Source: an uncultured Faecalibacterium sp.
GTDB taxonomy: Bacteria; Bacillota; Clostridia; Oscillospirales; Ruminococcaceae
DNA: 50,477 nucleotides
Direction of reading: 5' to 3'
NCBI GenBank assembly: GCA_934513205.1
Contig: CAKSWU010000015.1
Coordinates: forward strand, 1 to 50,477
Shown: one piece after another, positions 1-8,317 of the stretch
Numbering within the stretch: the stretch's first letter is position 1
How the letters are laid out: every line of letters starts with the position of its first letter
Translations under genes and position numbers: made by a program
The notes under the pieces: generated by a model
Databases searched by the model: none
Told to the model about the DNA's origin: nothing
The model's input: the letters and a program-made list of their open reading frames with translations, nothing else

Positions 1-30
1 CTCTGGATCGATCTCTTTTCGTTTGCTCAT
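1..30 (-). CDS. 5' end of an unidentified minus-strand gene, cut by the window edge
   Basis: An ATG on the minus strand at 30-28 opens ten codons (reading MSKRKEIDPE) that run off the left edge. A purine-rich GAAAGGG lies about 5 nt upstream, which supports a real start. The charged N-terminus does not identify a family. Its position next to an inverted-repeat cluster resembling a transfer origin makes a small mobilisation protein possible, but that is inference only. It could also be a chance ORF. Confidence 0.35.
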   Translation of the reverse strand, partial: MSKRKEIDPE

Positions 31-204
31 TTTAACCCTTTCCCTATTTCAGTGTCTCTGTTATAGGGAGCATATCACCGTGAACACCACCACTTCAGAA
101 GAAAAAAGTTCTTTATTGGCTTATGCGTCTTAACAATTTGGAAACAATTACACAAAAGCTGTCTTGAGCGAATTAGCTGAGAGCAAGAATCGTCCCGTGG
201 CCAC

Positions 205-303
205 AAATTTTCAATTCTTGAAAATTTCCTGTCCATCCGGGACTTCACTTCTTCAACTCTTGCGAGTTTCCGAAGTGCTCTTGTTGGGGCGTGCCTGCCC
301 CAA
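205..303. repeat. Cluster of three inverted repeats, possible oriT-like region
   Basis: The gene-free stretch 31-415 holds three perfect or near-perfect inverted repeats within 100 bp. The first is 205-227 (AAATTTTCAA, 3-nt loop, TTGAAAATTT). The second is 246-277 (CACTTC and AACTC stems around TTGC, closed by GAGTT and GAAGTG with a 3x3 internal loop). The third is 284-303 (TTGGGGC, 6-nt loop, GCCCCAA). Serial hairpins next to a divergent small gene are typical of relaxase-recognised transfer origins, but I see no relaxase in the window and no nic motif I can name. No T-run follows, so these are not simple terminators. An 18-codon GTG ORF at 80-133 in the same stretch is too short to support. 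Confidence 0.4.
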
Positions 304-364
304 ACCCTGCTAGGAACGCGTGCTATAAGCTGGAATTTATAGATTCAATCGATAAAGGTGTGGC

Positions 365-393
365 TTGTTCCAAACCCATGAATTTATTATAAT
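365..393 (+). promoter_or_regulatory. Promoter of the AraC-family gene
   Basis: TTGTTC at 365-370 and a perfect TATAAT at 388-393 are separated by 17 nt. An AGGAGG ribosome-binding site at 403-408 lies 7 nt before the ATG at 416. Confidence 0.65.
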
Positions 394-415
394 AGGGCTG
401 TGAGGAGGTGCTGGA

Positions 416-1396
416 ATGAAGCAGTGTCCCATTGATTTCTTTGACCCGGAGGTGCAGCATTTAGCCGCATCCGCCGGGTGCAGACTTTACCGGATGCAGA
501 ACGACACCGGCGAAGGTCTCATCTCTGAATATCCGATCCTGCCGGGGATTGATCTTTTCTACAACGACTTTCACATGAAGGATGGGCAGAATCAGAACAA
601 ACGCCCTATGCCGGATACCATCGAAATCAATCACTGCCGGGAAGGGCGGTTTGAGTGCAAATTTCAGAATGGCGATTATCAGTATATCGGTGCGGGCGAC
701 CTGTCCATTCACCGGCTGAGCCACACCACCCGGCAGACCCATTTTCCATTGGCACACTATCACGGCATTTCCATCACCATCGACTTGCCGCAGGCGCAGC
801 AGACGCTTTCTTCTCTGGAGGCCATCATGGGCGATCTTGATATCCATTTGGAAACCATCGCCGAGCGTTTCTGCCGGGAAGAGAGCTGCTATGTGCTTCG
901 CAGCAACCGGGAAGTCGCGCACATTTTCTCGGAGCTGTACGCTGCCCCGCCGGAAAGGATGGCCCATTACCTGAAAGCCAAGGTGCTGGAGTTGCTCATG
1001 CTCCTGAACGACCTGCCACAGGAGTCCTTCTCCGAAAAGCGACAGTTTTTCTCCCGCAGTCAAGTCATAACTGTTCGGGCGATGCACGATGCAATGATAC
1101 AGGATCTCAGTCACCATTACACATTGGCTGAGCTTTCCCGGCAGTTCGGCATTGCGCAGACTTCCATGAAGCTCTGCTTCAAAGCCGTTTATGGCAGCGC
1201 CATTTATCAATACATGAAAGCCTATCGGATGCAGACTGCCCGCGTCCTTTTGCAGGATACAAGCCGCAGTGTAACCGAGATTGCAGCCGCACTAGGCTAT
1301 GATAACCCCAGCAAATTTTCGGAAGCATTCAAAAAAGAATACGGCACCAGCCCCACTCTATTCCGAAACTCGCCGTCCGAATCGGATGTTTTCTGA
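416..1396 (+). CDS. AraC family transcriptional regulator
   Basis: A 326-residue regulator. The C-terminal ~95 residues (about 225-320) form the AraC/XylS double helix-turn-helix: a first helix pair around LAELSRQFGIAQTSMK, then the conserved YRMQTARVLLQ linker, and a second pair around EIAAALGYDNPSKFSEAFKK with the family GxSPxxFR-like ending. The N-terminal ~200 residues are an unassigned sensing domain. Its length and layout resemble PchR/YbtA-type regulators rather than short AraC proteins, so a small ligand such as a siderophore or metabolite is possible (inference). The start has its own promoter and AGGAGG site. The next gene, a lipoprotein on the same strand 78 bp downstream with its own promoter-like element, is a plausible target. 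Confidence 0.85.
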   Translation: MKQCPIDFFDPEVQHLAASAGCRLYRMQNDTGEGLISEYPILPGIDLFYNDFHMKDGQNQNKRPMPDTIEINHCREGRFECKFQNGDYQYIGAGDLSIHRLSHTTRQTHFPLAHYHGISITIDLPQAQQTLSSLEAIMGDLDIHLETIAERFCREESCYVLRSNREVAHIFSELYAAPPERMAHYLKAKVLELLMLLNDLPQESFSEKRQFFSRSQVITVRAMHDAMIQDLSHHYTLAELSRQFGIAQTSMKLCFKAVYGSAIYQYMKAYRMQTARVLLQDTSRSVTEIAAALGYDNPSKFSEAFKKEYGTSPTLFRNSPSESDVF

Positions 1397-1405
1397 CGGT
1401 TCGGA

Positions 1406-1455
1406 GTGGCAGACCAGCCTTATTTGATTATACTTTCTGGTTAGAAATAGCTAAC
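1406..1455 (+). promoter_or_regulatory. Promoter and small inverted repeat before the lipoprotein gene
   Basis: TATACT at 1429-1434 has a weak -35 candidate (GTGGCA, 1406-1411) 17 nt upstream. Just downstream, GTTAG AAATAG CTAAC (1440-1455) is a perfect 5-bp inverted repeat located at the expected transcript start. It could be an operator for the adjacent AraC protein or a 5' hairpin. The poor -35 box is consistent with an activator-dependent promoter. Confidence 0.4.
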
Positions 1456-1474
1456 ATAGAAAGGATGTTCCATT

Positions 1475-2770
1475 ATGAGACGAATTCAAACCGGCGTGAT
1501 CGCCGTATGCCTCGCCGCAGCTCTCCTGTCAGGCTGTGCAGGTTCTTCCGCCCAGAGTACCGCAAGCAGCACTGCCGCAAGTTCTGCGGTTGCTTCTTCT
1601 GTCAGTACAGTTGCTGCTTCCGCCAACTATGACGGTGGTTCCGGCACGCAGGAGGACCCCTACCAGATCAACAGTGTAGATTCCCTGCTGACTTTTGCTT
1701 CCAATGTCAATGACGGCTCACAGGGCGGCTATGCCAGTGTTTATTTCAAACTGACCAGTGATCTTGACCTGTCCGGTGTCGAATGGGCTCCCATCGGCAA
1801 CATGAATGACATGGAAACCCACTCCACCCTGTTCCTCGGCTCCTTTGATGGAGACGGACATACTATTTCTAACCTGAGTTATACTTCGGATGTCTACAAC
1901 TGCGGTGCTGGTCTGTTTGGCGTAAGCTGCGGTGAAGTGAAAAATCTGACACTGGAAAATGCCACAGTCACGGTAACGGAAGGTACTTCCCTGGCCATCG
2001 GCGGCGTTGTGGGCTACAACATGGGTTCTGTGGACAATGTCACGCTGAAAGGCAATTCCACCATTACCGGCAACAACTGTGTCGGCGGCATTGTAGGCGG
2101 CAACAACAACTCCATCACCAACTGCACGGTGGAGGACGCTACCGTGGTCGTCATCGGTGACAACCGCTTTACCAATCAAATCGTTCAGGCAGACGTTGCC
2201 GAGTGCGGTGGTCTGGTGGTCGGCGGCGGCTTTGGCGGCAGCATCGACAACTGTACCGCATCCGGCACCGTAAAAACTACCGGCAATGAGCCGGTGGGTC
2301 TGGGCGGCATCGGCGGATGTCTGGAAATGATGGACACCATCACCAACTGCACCGCTGATGTGACCATCGAAAGCGAAAACGGCGGCCATGCCATTGGCGG
2401 TCTGTGCGGCTATGCGGGCACCCATTCCAACCCGGATGTCTGCCTTGAGACGGAAGGCTTCTCCACCAAGAACTATCCCTCTGTCATTGACAACTGCAAT
2501 GTGACCGTGAATATCAAGGCAAACGGTGCCACCCATGTGGGCGGTCTCGTGGGTACCGGCCTGTACTACTACGGCGAAGAGACTGCTTTCAAGATCACCA
2601 ACTGCTCGGTAAAAGGCAGCATTGAGGGAGCTGTCACGCCCGGCACCGTTGCAGGCCGCGCCGAGGGTAGCACCATTGAAAGCTGCACCGCCGATGTGAC
2701 CATTGACGGAAACGCTGGGACGGAGCAGGTCGGCACAACGGCCCAGATGTACGAAAGCGCAGACCAGTAA
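1475..2770 (+). CDS. GLUG-repeat surface lipoprotein
   Basis: A 431-residue exported protein. Residues 1-21 are a lipoprotein signal with lipobox LLSGC (Cys21), followed by a low-complexity Ser/Ala/Thr linker. From about residue 50 there are tandem GLUG-type repeats, such as GGVVGYNMGSVDNVTL, VGGIVGGNNNSITNCTV and VGGLVGTG, each combining a Gly-rich turn with an SxxNCT strand. GLUG repeats are known from Gram-positive surface and IgA-peptidase-like proteins and build a beta-helical surface. No catalytic motif is visible, so adhesion or polymer binding is the likeliest role. The start is chosen by AAAGGA about 11 nt upstream and the signal peptide. It follows the AraC gene and ends before a terminator-like hairpin. 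Confidence 0.8.
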   Translation: MRRIQTGVIAVCLAAALLSGCAGSSAQSTASSTAASSAVASSVSTVAASANYDGGSGTQEDPYQINSVDSLLTFASNVNDGSQGGYASVYFKLTSDLDLSGVEWAPIGNMNDMETHSTLFLGSFDGDGHTISNLSYTSDVYNCGAGLFGVSCGEVKNLTLENATVTVTEGTSLAIGGVVGYNMGSVDNVTLKGNSTITGNNCVGGIVGGNNNSITNCTVEDATVVVIGDNRFTNQIVQADVAECGGLVVGGGFGGSIDNCTASGTVKTTGNEPVGLGGIGGCLEMMDTITNCTADVTIESENGGHAIGGLCGYAGTHSNPDVCLETEGFSTKNYPSVIDNCNVTVNIKANGATHVGGLVGTGLYYYGEETAFKITNCSVKGSIEGAVTPGTVAGRAEGSTIESCTADVTIDGNAGTEQVGTTAQMYESADQ

Positions 2771-2791
2771 AATGATTCTCTCCATAAGGGC

Positions 2792-2867
2792 AATCAAGTT
2801 CGCACAAGGATAACTTGATTCCAAAGCAAAAGGCAGGATACCACCGCCATGGTGATACCCTGCCTTT
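2792..2867. terminator. Two adjacent stem-loops after the lipoprotein gene
   Basis: An inverted repeat at 2792-2820 has 9-bp arms (AATCAAGTT / AACTTGATT). A second at 2829-2867 pairs AAAGGCAGG with CCTGCCTTT and continues with imperfect pairing. T-runs are short, so termination strength is uncertain. Confidence 0.4.
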
Positions 2868-2913
2868 ACTCGTTTACCGCTCTGCGTACTCTCGCCGCAG
2901 GACCTCCGATAAA

Positions 2914-2962
2914 CAAAAAACGTACCCGAACCCTTTTTCGTAAAGAATTGGGTTCGAGTACG
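2914..2962 (-). terminator. Rho-independent terminator of the tRNA-Val gene
   Basis: On the minus strand, 13-nt arms (CGTACTCGAACCC and GGGTTCGGGTACG, one G-T wobble) lie at 2962-2950 and 2933-2921. They are followed directly by six T residues (2920-2915). This lies 8 nt beyond the encoded CCA end of the tRNA. The stem resembles a tRNA T-arm, but the T-run identifies it as a terminator. Confidence 0.85.
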
Positions 2963-2969
2963 AACTGTA

Positions 2970-3045
2970 TGGTGGACGGTACAGGACTCGAACCTGTGAC
3001 CTCCTGCACGTCAAGCAGATGCTCTACCAGCTGAGCTAACCGTCC
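2970..3045 (-). tRNA. tRNA-Val (anticodon GAC)
   Basis: Reading the minus strand from 3045: acceptor GGACGGT pairs with ACCGTCC over 7 bp, the D-arm GCTC/GAGC follows TA, the anticodon stem TCTGC/GCAGG carries loop TTGACGT with anticodon GAC, then comes a 5-nt variable loop and T-arm ACAGG-TTCGAGT-CCTGT. Discriminator A and CCA are encoded (2973-2970). It reads GUC and GUU valine codons. Its 3' end faces the accessory-looking left end of the window, which is the usual orientation for a tRNA integration site, but no duplicated 3' segment is visible here. Confidence 0.95.
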
Positions 3046-3207
3046 ATATTTTGTTTTGCCGAAATCAGCTTGATTATATTACCATACCTTGCGCAAAAAA
3101 GCAAGCCCTTTTGCGGAAAATGTAAAACTTTTTTGAAAAACGGCCTGAAAATGGGATTTTTGGGCGGTGAAACGTTTGTTCCGGGCGGGGATGTCTGCGG
3201 GTCTGTA

Positions 3208-3236
3208 TTGCTCACACTCTTTTGTTGTGATATAAT
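3208..3236 (+). promoter_or_regulatory. Promoter of the ruvCAB operon
   Basis: TTGCTC (3208-3213), a 17-nt spacer and TATAAT (3231-3236). The rest of the 3046-3276 gap is AT-rich at its left end and shows no gene. Confidence 0.65.
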
Positions 3237-3276
3237 AGACTGGTTATAATAGGAATAGTATCGAAAGGGATACAGC

Positions 3277-3789
3277 ATGAGAGTTTTGGGCATCGACCCC
3301 GGCTACGCCATCGTGGGCTGGGGCGTGGTGGATTATGCGGGCAACCGCTTTGCGCCGGTGGACTTCGGCGCGGTGTGCACGGACGCGGGCGTGCCGTTCG
3401 AGCAGCGTCTGGACGAGGTGTACACCGGCATCAAAGAGGTCATCCAGCGCACGCAGCCCGAGGTGTTGGCCATTGAAAAATTGTTCTACCAGCACAACCA
3501 GACCACCGTCATCGGGGTAGCCGAGGCGCGCGGGGTCATCCTGCTGGCGGCGGCGCAGGCGGAACTGCCCATCTACGAGTACACCCCCATGCAGGTCAAG
3601 CAGGCGGTCACCGGCTATGGCAAGGCCGTCAAAAAGCAGGTGCAGGAGATGACCCGGGTGCTGCTGCACCTGCCCGCTGTGCCAAAGCCGGACGATACCG
3701 CCGATGCGCTGGCGATGGCGATCACCTTCTGCCACACAAATGGCAACCAGCTCAACCGCTTTGCCCGCCGGGTGGCGGGACCGATCTGA
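3277..3789 (+). CDS. ruvC: Crossover junction endodeoxyribonuclease RuvC
   Basis: The Holliday junction resolvase that nicks symmetric strands of recombination intermediates; it works with the RuvAB branch-migration motor encoded next. The protein has 170 residues, normal for the family. The RNase H-like acidic tetrad is present: Asp7 in GIDPG, Glu67 in IEKLFY, and Asp140 and Asp143 in PDDTADAL. GAAAGGGA 6 nt before the ATG supports the start. It is the first gene of ruvC-ruvA-ruvB, with 25 bp to ruvA. Confidence 0.97.
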   Translation: MRVLGIDPGYAIVGWGVVDYAGNRFAPVDFGAVCTDAGVPFEQRLDEVYTGIKEVIQRTQPEVLAIEKLFYQHNQTTVIGVAEARGVILLAAAQAELPIYEYTPMQVKQAVTGYGKAVKKQVQEMTRVLLHLPAVPKPDDTADALAMAITFCHTNGNQLNRFARRVAGPI

Positions 3790-3814
3790 CCGCAGGTTCA
3801 ACGGAGAGGGTTTT

Positions 3815-4426
3815 ATGATCTACTGTTTAACTGGAAAAATCGTCAAAAAAAGCCTGAACGCCGTGGTGCTCAGCTGCGGCGGCGTGGGCTACCATGCCCA
3901 GTGCCCCGCCAGTGTGGCGGCAGCGCTGCCCGGTGTGGGCAGAGAAGCAACCATCTACACTGTGATGAGCGTGACCGAAAATGATGTGAGCCTGTACGGC
4001 TTTGCCACCGAGGAGCAGCAGGCCTGCTTTGAGATGCTGACCGCCGTGTCCGGCGTGGGCCCCAAGGTAGGACTTGCCATCCTCAGCGTTATGGAGCCGG
4101 ACCGGGTGGCACTTGCCGTTTCGGCAGGGGACCACAAGGCCTTCAAGGCAGCCTCCGGCGTGGGCCCCAAGCTTGCCCAGCGCATCGTGCTGGAGCTGAA
4201 GGATAAGGTGGCAAAGGGCTTTGTGGATGGCATCTCGCTGGAGGATGTGGCGGGGGCGTCCGCCGACACGCCGGCCTCGCAGGGGCCGGCACAGGCCATT
4301 GCGGCGCTGGTGTCTCTGGGCTACAGCCAGAGCGAGGCGGCGGTTGCCATTGCAAAGATCGACGCAACCCTGCCGGTGGAAGAGATCATCAAACTGGCTT
4401 TGCGCAGCATGGCAGGCAGGAGGTAA
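3815..4426 (+). CDS. ruvA: Holliday junction branch migration protein RuvA
   Basis: 203 residues. The N-terminal OB-fold begins MIYCLTGKIV, which is the family's standard opening, so I start here and not at upstream in-frame codons that run through ruvC. Two helix-hairpin-helix motifs (VSGVGPKVGLAIL and ASGVGPKLAQRIV) bind DNA backbone. The C-terminal ~50 residues form the UBA-like domain III that contacts RuvB (ALVSLGYSQSEAAVAI), after a flexible Ala/Ser linker. RuvA tetramers hold the four-way junction open and load RuvB. It lies between ruvC and ruvB, 3 bp before the latter. Confidence 0.97.
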   Translation: MIYCLTGKIVKKSLNAVVLSCGGVGYHAQCPASVAAALPGVGREATIYTVMSVTENDVSLYGFATEEQQACFEMLTAVSGVGPKVGLAILSVMEPDRVALAVSAGDHKAFKAASGVGPKLAQRIVLELKDKVAKGFVDGISLEDVAGASADTPASQGPAQAIAALVSLGYSQSEAAVAIAKIDATLPVEEIIKLALRSMAGRR

Positions 4427-4429
4427 ACG

Positions 4430-5485
4430 ATGCAGGACGAAAGCGCGCTGTACGGCGCAAAAATGATGCAGCCCGGCATGACGGCAGCGGACAGCGAGGA
4501 AATCAATCTCCGCCCGCAGCATCTGGAGGACTACATCGGGCAGGACAAGGTCAAGCAGAACCTGAAGATCTATCTGGAAGCCGCCAAGCGGCGGGGCGAA
4601 CCGGTGGACCACATCCTGCTCTACGGCCCGCCGGGTCTGGGCAAGACCACGCTGGCGGGCATCATCGCCAACGAGATGGGGGTGCAGATCCGCATCACCA
4701 GCGGCCCCGCCATTGAAAAGCCCGGCGACCTTGCCGCCCTGCTGACCAACTTGCAGGAGGGGGATGTGCTGTTCATCGACGAGATCCACCGCCTGTCCCG
4801 ACAGGTGGAGGAGGTGCTGTATCCGGCGCTGGAGGACTACGCGCTGGATATTATGATCGGCAAAGGACCCAGCGCCCAGAGCATCCGCATCAATCTGCCC
4901 CGGTTCACGCTGGTGGGTGCCACCACCCGTGCCGGACAGATCACCGGCCCGCTGCGGGACCGCTTTGGCGTGCTGCTCAAGCTGGAACTGTACGGCCCGG
5001 ATGAGCTGAGCCGCATCATCCAGCGCTCGGCGGGCATTCTGGACCAGCCCATCACCCCGGAGGGCGCGTATGAGCTGGCAAAGTGCAGCCGGGGCACGCC
5101 CCGCGTGGCCAACCGCTTTTTGAAGCGCATCCGCGACTTTGCCACCGTGCTGGGAGACGGCGTCATCGACCGGGACGTGGCCCTGCTGGGCCTCAAGCGG
5201 ATGGACGTAGACGCACTGGGTCTGGACGAACTGGATCGCAGTCTGCTGCGCGCCATCATCGAGATGTACAACGGCGGCCCGGTGGGTCTGGAGACGCTGG
5301 CGGCGGCTCTGGGCGAGGAAGCCGTCACGCTGGAGGACCTGTGCGAGCCGTATCTGATGCAGATGGGCTTTTTGACCCGCACTCCGCGCGGACGCTGCGC
5401 CACCCGGCTGGCCTACGAACATCTGGGGCTGCGCGCCCCGGAGACCGGCAGACCGGAGGACAACGGGCAGCAGAGTTTGTTCTAA
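4430..5485 (+). CDS. ruvB: Holliday junction branch migration DNA helicase RuvB
   Basis: 351-residue AAA+ motor that pumps DNA through the RuvA-bound junction. Walker A is GPPGLGKTT (66-74), Walker B is FIDEIH (115-120), and the sensor/arginine-finger region is GATTR (163-167). The C-terminal winged helix (about 270-340) carries GFLTRTPRGR. The start is 3 bp after the ruvA stop, with AGGAGG inside the ruvA end, so translation is coupled. A palindromic repeat element begins 10 bp after the stop codon. Confidence 0.97.
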   Translation: MQDESALYGAKMMQPGMTAADSEEINLRPQHLEDYIGQDKVKQNLKIYLEAAKRRGEPVDHILLYGPPGLGKTTLAGIIANEMGVQIRITSGPAIEKPGDLAALLTNLQEGDVLFIDEIHRLSRQVEEVLYPALEDYALDIMIGKGPSAQSIRINLPRFTLVGATTRAGQITGPLRDRFGVLLKLELYGPDELSRIIQRSAGILDQPITPEGAYELAKCSRGTPRVANRFLKRIRDFATVLGDGVIDRDVALLGLKRMDVDALGLDELDRSLLRAIIEMYNGGPVGLETLAAALGEEAVTLEDLCEPYLMQMGFLTRTPRGRCATRLAYEHLGLRAPETGRPEDNGQQSLF

Positions 5486-5495
5486 GATGAACGGG

Positions 5496-5685
5496 CTCGC
5501 CCTCTCGGTCTCACTTCGTTCGTCAGCTCTCCCAAAGGGAGAGCCCTTGGCAAAACCGTGAACTTTGCATGGACTGCCAAAGCCTCTCACTTTGAGGAAA
5601 GACTTCCCCCGCGCCGGGGGAAGATGTCACCGCAGGTGACAAAAGGGGGAGTGTGGCATCGCGCAGCGATGACGGAGAGGGCGAG
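5496..5685. repeat. Dispersed palindromic repeat, copy 1 (190 bp, long form)
   Basis: Bounded by CTCGCCCTCTC (5496-5506) and its inverse GAGAGGGCGAG (5675-5685). Inside are serial hairpins: CTCTCCC-AAA-GGGAGAG, TTGGCA...TGCCAA, CTTCCCCC...GGGGGAAG, TGTCACC-GCA-GGTGACA, and GGCATCGC...GCGATG. Related copies lie at 10910-11045 and 27455-27643. There is no coding potential of its own; an in-frame read-through ORF across it into glmM is an artefact. The terminal inversion resembles a MITE or an extragenic palindrome. I see no target-site duplication. Confidence 0.85.
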
Positions 5686-5737
5686 GATGCTTACAATATT
5701 AAAATTTGCTTCTTTCTATAGAAAGTGGGGTATTATT

Positions 5738-7093
5738 ATGGGAAAGTATTTTGGGACCGATGGTGTGCGCGGCGTGGCCGGTGCAGACCTGACCTGTGAG
5801 CTGGCAATGAAGATCGGACGCGGCGCGGCTGCGGTGCTGACCGGCAGCACCGGACGCCGCCCCCGCATCCTGATCGGCAAGGATACCCGGCAGTCCGGCG
5901 ATATGCTGGAAGCTGCCCTGACCGCCGGTCTGTGCAGTGTGGGCGCGGACGTGGAAAGTCTGGGCGTTCTGCCCACCCCCGCCGTGGCGTATCTGGTGGG
6001 CAAATACAACGCGGATGCGGGCATCGTGATCTCGGCGTCCCACAACCCCATGGAATTCAACGGCATCAAGATCTTTGCCGGCACCGGCTACAAGCTGCCG
6101 GATGAGGTGGAAAACGAGATCGAAGTCTACATCGACAATGACTGCGCGGGCATTGAGCTGAAGACCGGCGCCGGTGTGGGCCGTGTCTCCCGCCGGCAGG
6201 ACGGTCTGCAGGACTATGTGGATCACCTGTACGAGTCCATCCACGGCGATCTGACCGGGCTGAACATCTGCATCGACTGTGCCAACGGCGCGTCTGCCGC
6301 GGTGGCGCAGAAGCTGTTCCCCCGGCTGGGCGCAAAGTGCACCTTCCTTGGCGTTGACCCCAACGGCGAAAACATCAACAAGGGCGTGGGCAGCACCCAT
6401 CTGGACAATCTGGAAAAGGCTGTGGCGGAAGGCGGCTTTGACTGCGGCATCGCCTTTGACGGCGATGCCGACCGCTGCCTTGCCTGCGACGAGAAGGGCC
6501 GCGAGATGGACGGCGACAAGATCATTGCCCTGCTGTCCGGCGCCATGCGCAGCGAGGGTCGGCTGGACGGCGACACCGCCGTGGTGACGGTCATGTCCAA
6601 TCTGGGCTTCATCAAGTATATGGAAGCACAGGGCATCCACACCGAAAAGACCGCCGTGGGCGACCGCTATGTGCTGGAAAACATGCGCGAGAACGGTTAC
6701 GCCATCGGCGGCGAGCAGAGCGGTCATGTGATCCTGCTGCACCACGCCACCACCGGTGACGGCGAGCTGACCGCCGGAAAGCTGCTGAAGCTGCTGGCGG
6801 GCAGCGGCAAGAAGATGAGCGAGCTGAACGGCATCTATGCCCAGTATCCGCAGGTGCTGGTGAATGTGGCCGCCGACGCCGCGCAGAAGGCCGCCTACAA
6901 GGAGGACGAGGTGCTGGCAGGCTTTATTGAAAACGAGCAGCAGAAGTTGATGGGCATGGGCCGGGTGCTGGTGCGGGTGTCCGGCACCGAGCCGAAGATC
7001 CGCGTGATGGTGGAAGGACAGGATCTGGAAGCCATCCACGGCTGTGCCGACCGCATCGTGGAAAAGATCAACAAACGCATTCTGGGACAGTAA
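5738..7093 (+). CDS. glmM: Phosphoglucosamine mutase GlmM
   Basis: Interconverts glucosamine-6-phosphate and glucosamine-1-phosphate on the route to UDP-GlcNAc for peptidoglycan. The 451-residue product has the family's opening KYFGTDGVRG, the phosphoserine loop ISASHNP (Ser101), the Mg2+ loop DGDADR, the sugar-specificity loop GEQSGH and the C-terminal phosphate-binding RVSGTEPKIRVMVE. I start at MGKYFG, not at upstream codons that run through the repeat. The SD is modest (GAAAGTGGGG). Confidence 0.97.
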   Translation: MGKYFGTDGVRGVAGADLTCELAMKIGRGAAAVLTGSTGRRPRILIGKDTRQSGDMLEAALTAGLCSVGADVESLGVLPTPAVAYLVGKYNADAGIVISASHNPMEFNGIKIFAGTGYKLPDEVENEIEVYIDNDCAGIELKTGAGVGRVSRRQDGLQDYVDHLYESIHGDLTGLNICIDCANGASAAVAQKLFPRLGAKCTFLGVDPNGENINKGVGSTHLDNLEKAVAEGGFDCGIAFDGDADRCLACDEKGREMDGDKIIALLSGAMRSEGRLDGDTAVVTVMSNLGFIKYMEAQGIHTEKTAVGDRYVLENMRENGYAIGGEQSGHVILLHHATTGDGELTAGKLLKLLAGSGKKMSELNGIYAQYPQVLVNVAADAAQKAAYKEDEVLAGFIENEQQKLMGMGRVLVRVSGTEPKIRVMVEGQDLEAIHGCADRIVEKINKRILGQ

Positions 7094-7110
7094 AAAGAAG
7101 GGAGGACGCT

Positions 7111-7986
7111 ATGCGCCCTGCAGATACCTGGAAAGATTATGAGCTGCTGGATGCCACCGACGGCAACCGGCTGGAACGCTGGGGAGAGACTCTGCTCATC
7201 CGCCCAGACCCGCAGGTGGTGTGGAAAACCCCCAAGCAGAGCCCGCTGTGGGCAAAGGCGGATGCCATCTACCACCGCTCCAATCAGGGCGGCGGCGAGT
7301 GGGAGTACCGCCGCCGTCTGCCGGAAAAGTGGAAGATCAGCTGCGGCGAAGGGGAAGATAAGCTGACCCTCATTGTCAGCCCCACCGGCTTCAAGCACAC
7401 CGGCGTGTTCCCGGAGCAGGCGGTCAACTGGGCGTGGTACGCCAAAAAGATCCGCGCCGCGAACCGCCCGGTGAAGGTGCTGAACCTGTTCGGTTACACC
7501 GGCGGTGCGACGCTGGCCTGTGCCGCTGCCGGTGCCACCGTCTGCCATGTGGACGCCTCCAAGGGCATCGTGGCATGGGGCAAGGACAACGCTGCGGCAA
7601 GCGGCCTGACCGATAAGCCTATCCGCTGGCTGGTGGACGACTGCGCCAAGTTCGTGGCGCGGGAAAAGCGCCGGGGCAACACCTATGACGGCATCATCAT
7701 GGACCCGCCCAGCTACGGGCGCGGCCCCGGCGGCGAGATCTGGAAGCTGGAAGACTGCATCTACGACCTCATCAGCCAGTGCGAAGAGGTGCTCAGCGAT
7801 GCACCGCTGTTCTTTGCAGTCAACAGCTACACCACCGGCCTGTCCCCGGCGGTGATGGAGTATATGCTCAAGACCACGCTGGTGCCCCGCTTTGGCGGCA
7901 AGACCAGCTGCGACGAGATCGGCCTGCCGGTGTCTGCCACCGGCGGCGTGGTGCCCTGCGGCGCCACCGCGATTTGGGAAGAATAA
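7111..7986 (+). CDS. Class I SAM-dependent methyltransferase, RlmI-like catalytic core
   Basis: 291 residues. The SAM-binding motif I is LNLFGYTGGATLA (about 129-141), followed by the acidic HVDASKG (motif II), and DPPSYGRG (motif IV). The latter is the DPPxY signature of RlmI/RlmL-type 5-methylcytosine or 2-methylguanine rRNA methyltransferases. It lacks the N-terminal PUA domain of RlmI but keeps a ~110-residue N-terminal segment found in stand-alone members. Target base and RNA cannot be assigned from sequence. It follows glmM by 17 bp with GGGAGG as SD, so it is probably co-transcribed. Confidence 0.85.
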   Translation: MRPADTWKDYELLDATDGNRLERWGETLLIRPDPQVVWKTPKQSPLWAKADAIYHRSNQGGGEWEYRRRLPEKWKISCGEGEDKLTLIVSPTGFKHTGVFPEQAVNWAWYAKKIRAANRPVKVLNLFGYTGGATLACAAAGATVCHVDASKGIVAWGKDNAAASGLTDKPIRWLVDDCAKFVAREKRRGNTYDGIIMDPPSYGRGPGGEIWKLEDCIYDLISQCEEVLSDAPLFFAVNSYTTGLSPAVMEYMLKTTLVPRFGGKTSCDEIGLPVSATGGVVPCGATAIWEE

Positions 7987-8317
7987 ATAAGCCGAAACGA
8001 TTGAAATGGCCTCCGCTTCTTACGGGTTGCGGCACCCAGCATCCGCATCGTGCCTTGGGCGGCACTTGCGTCTTGCTGGCCGCTGCCCCAACAACTTCTC
8101 CCTGTTTCCGCCGCTGGCGGCGGTCGTCGTCGTTGCTGGCCATATTCAGCGGAAAATAGATTTTTAATTTCGCGTTTGTCGCGGCCTGCGGGCCGCTCCA
8201 AACGCATTTTCACGGGAGGGGCCGCCCTAAGCCAGCCTCCCTGAAAAAATGAAGAAGATACATGAATGGGGTACAGCCCCTTTCGGAGGGGCGCACCACC
8301 AGAAAGAGAAACAAAGC
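7987..8317 (+). other. Gene-free leader with three hairpins before ecfA1
   Basis: A 331-bp gap with no gene I can support. It holds stem-loops at 8172-8205 (GCGTTTG and CGGCC arms, closed by GGCCG and CAAACGC), 8214-8241 (GGGAGG / CCTCCC followed by an A-rich run) and around 8276-8294 (GCCCCT / AGGGGC). This could be a structured leader of the ecf operon. I do not recognise a named riboswitch core, and no convincing promoter stands out. Confidence 0.4.

Noticed and set aside
2921..2962. A second, degenerate tRNA T-arm or attachment-site duplication
   Set aside because: The GGGTTCGAGTAC segment looks tRNA-like, but the paired arm and T6 run make it the tRNA terminator.
2849..3034. A 61-codon plus-strand ORF
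   Set aside because: It covers the tRNA-Val gene and its terminator on the other strand and has no SD.
5486..5700. Repeat copy as an insertion sequence with target-site duplication
   Set aside because: No matching direct repeats flank any of the three copies and no transposase is encoded.
5558..5737. An N-terminal extension of GlmM through the repeat
   Set aside because: GlmM family proteins begin at KYFGTDGVRG; the extension is translated repeat sequence.
7987..8317. A vitamin riboswitch controlling the ecf operon
   Set aside because: Hairpins are present, but I cannot identify the conserved core of a TPP, FMN, cobalamin, folate or other known aptamer; also an ECF module without S gene need not carry one.
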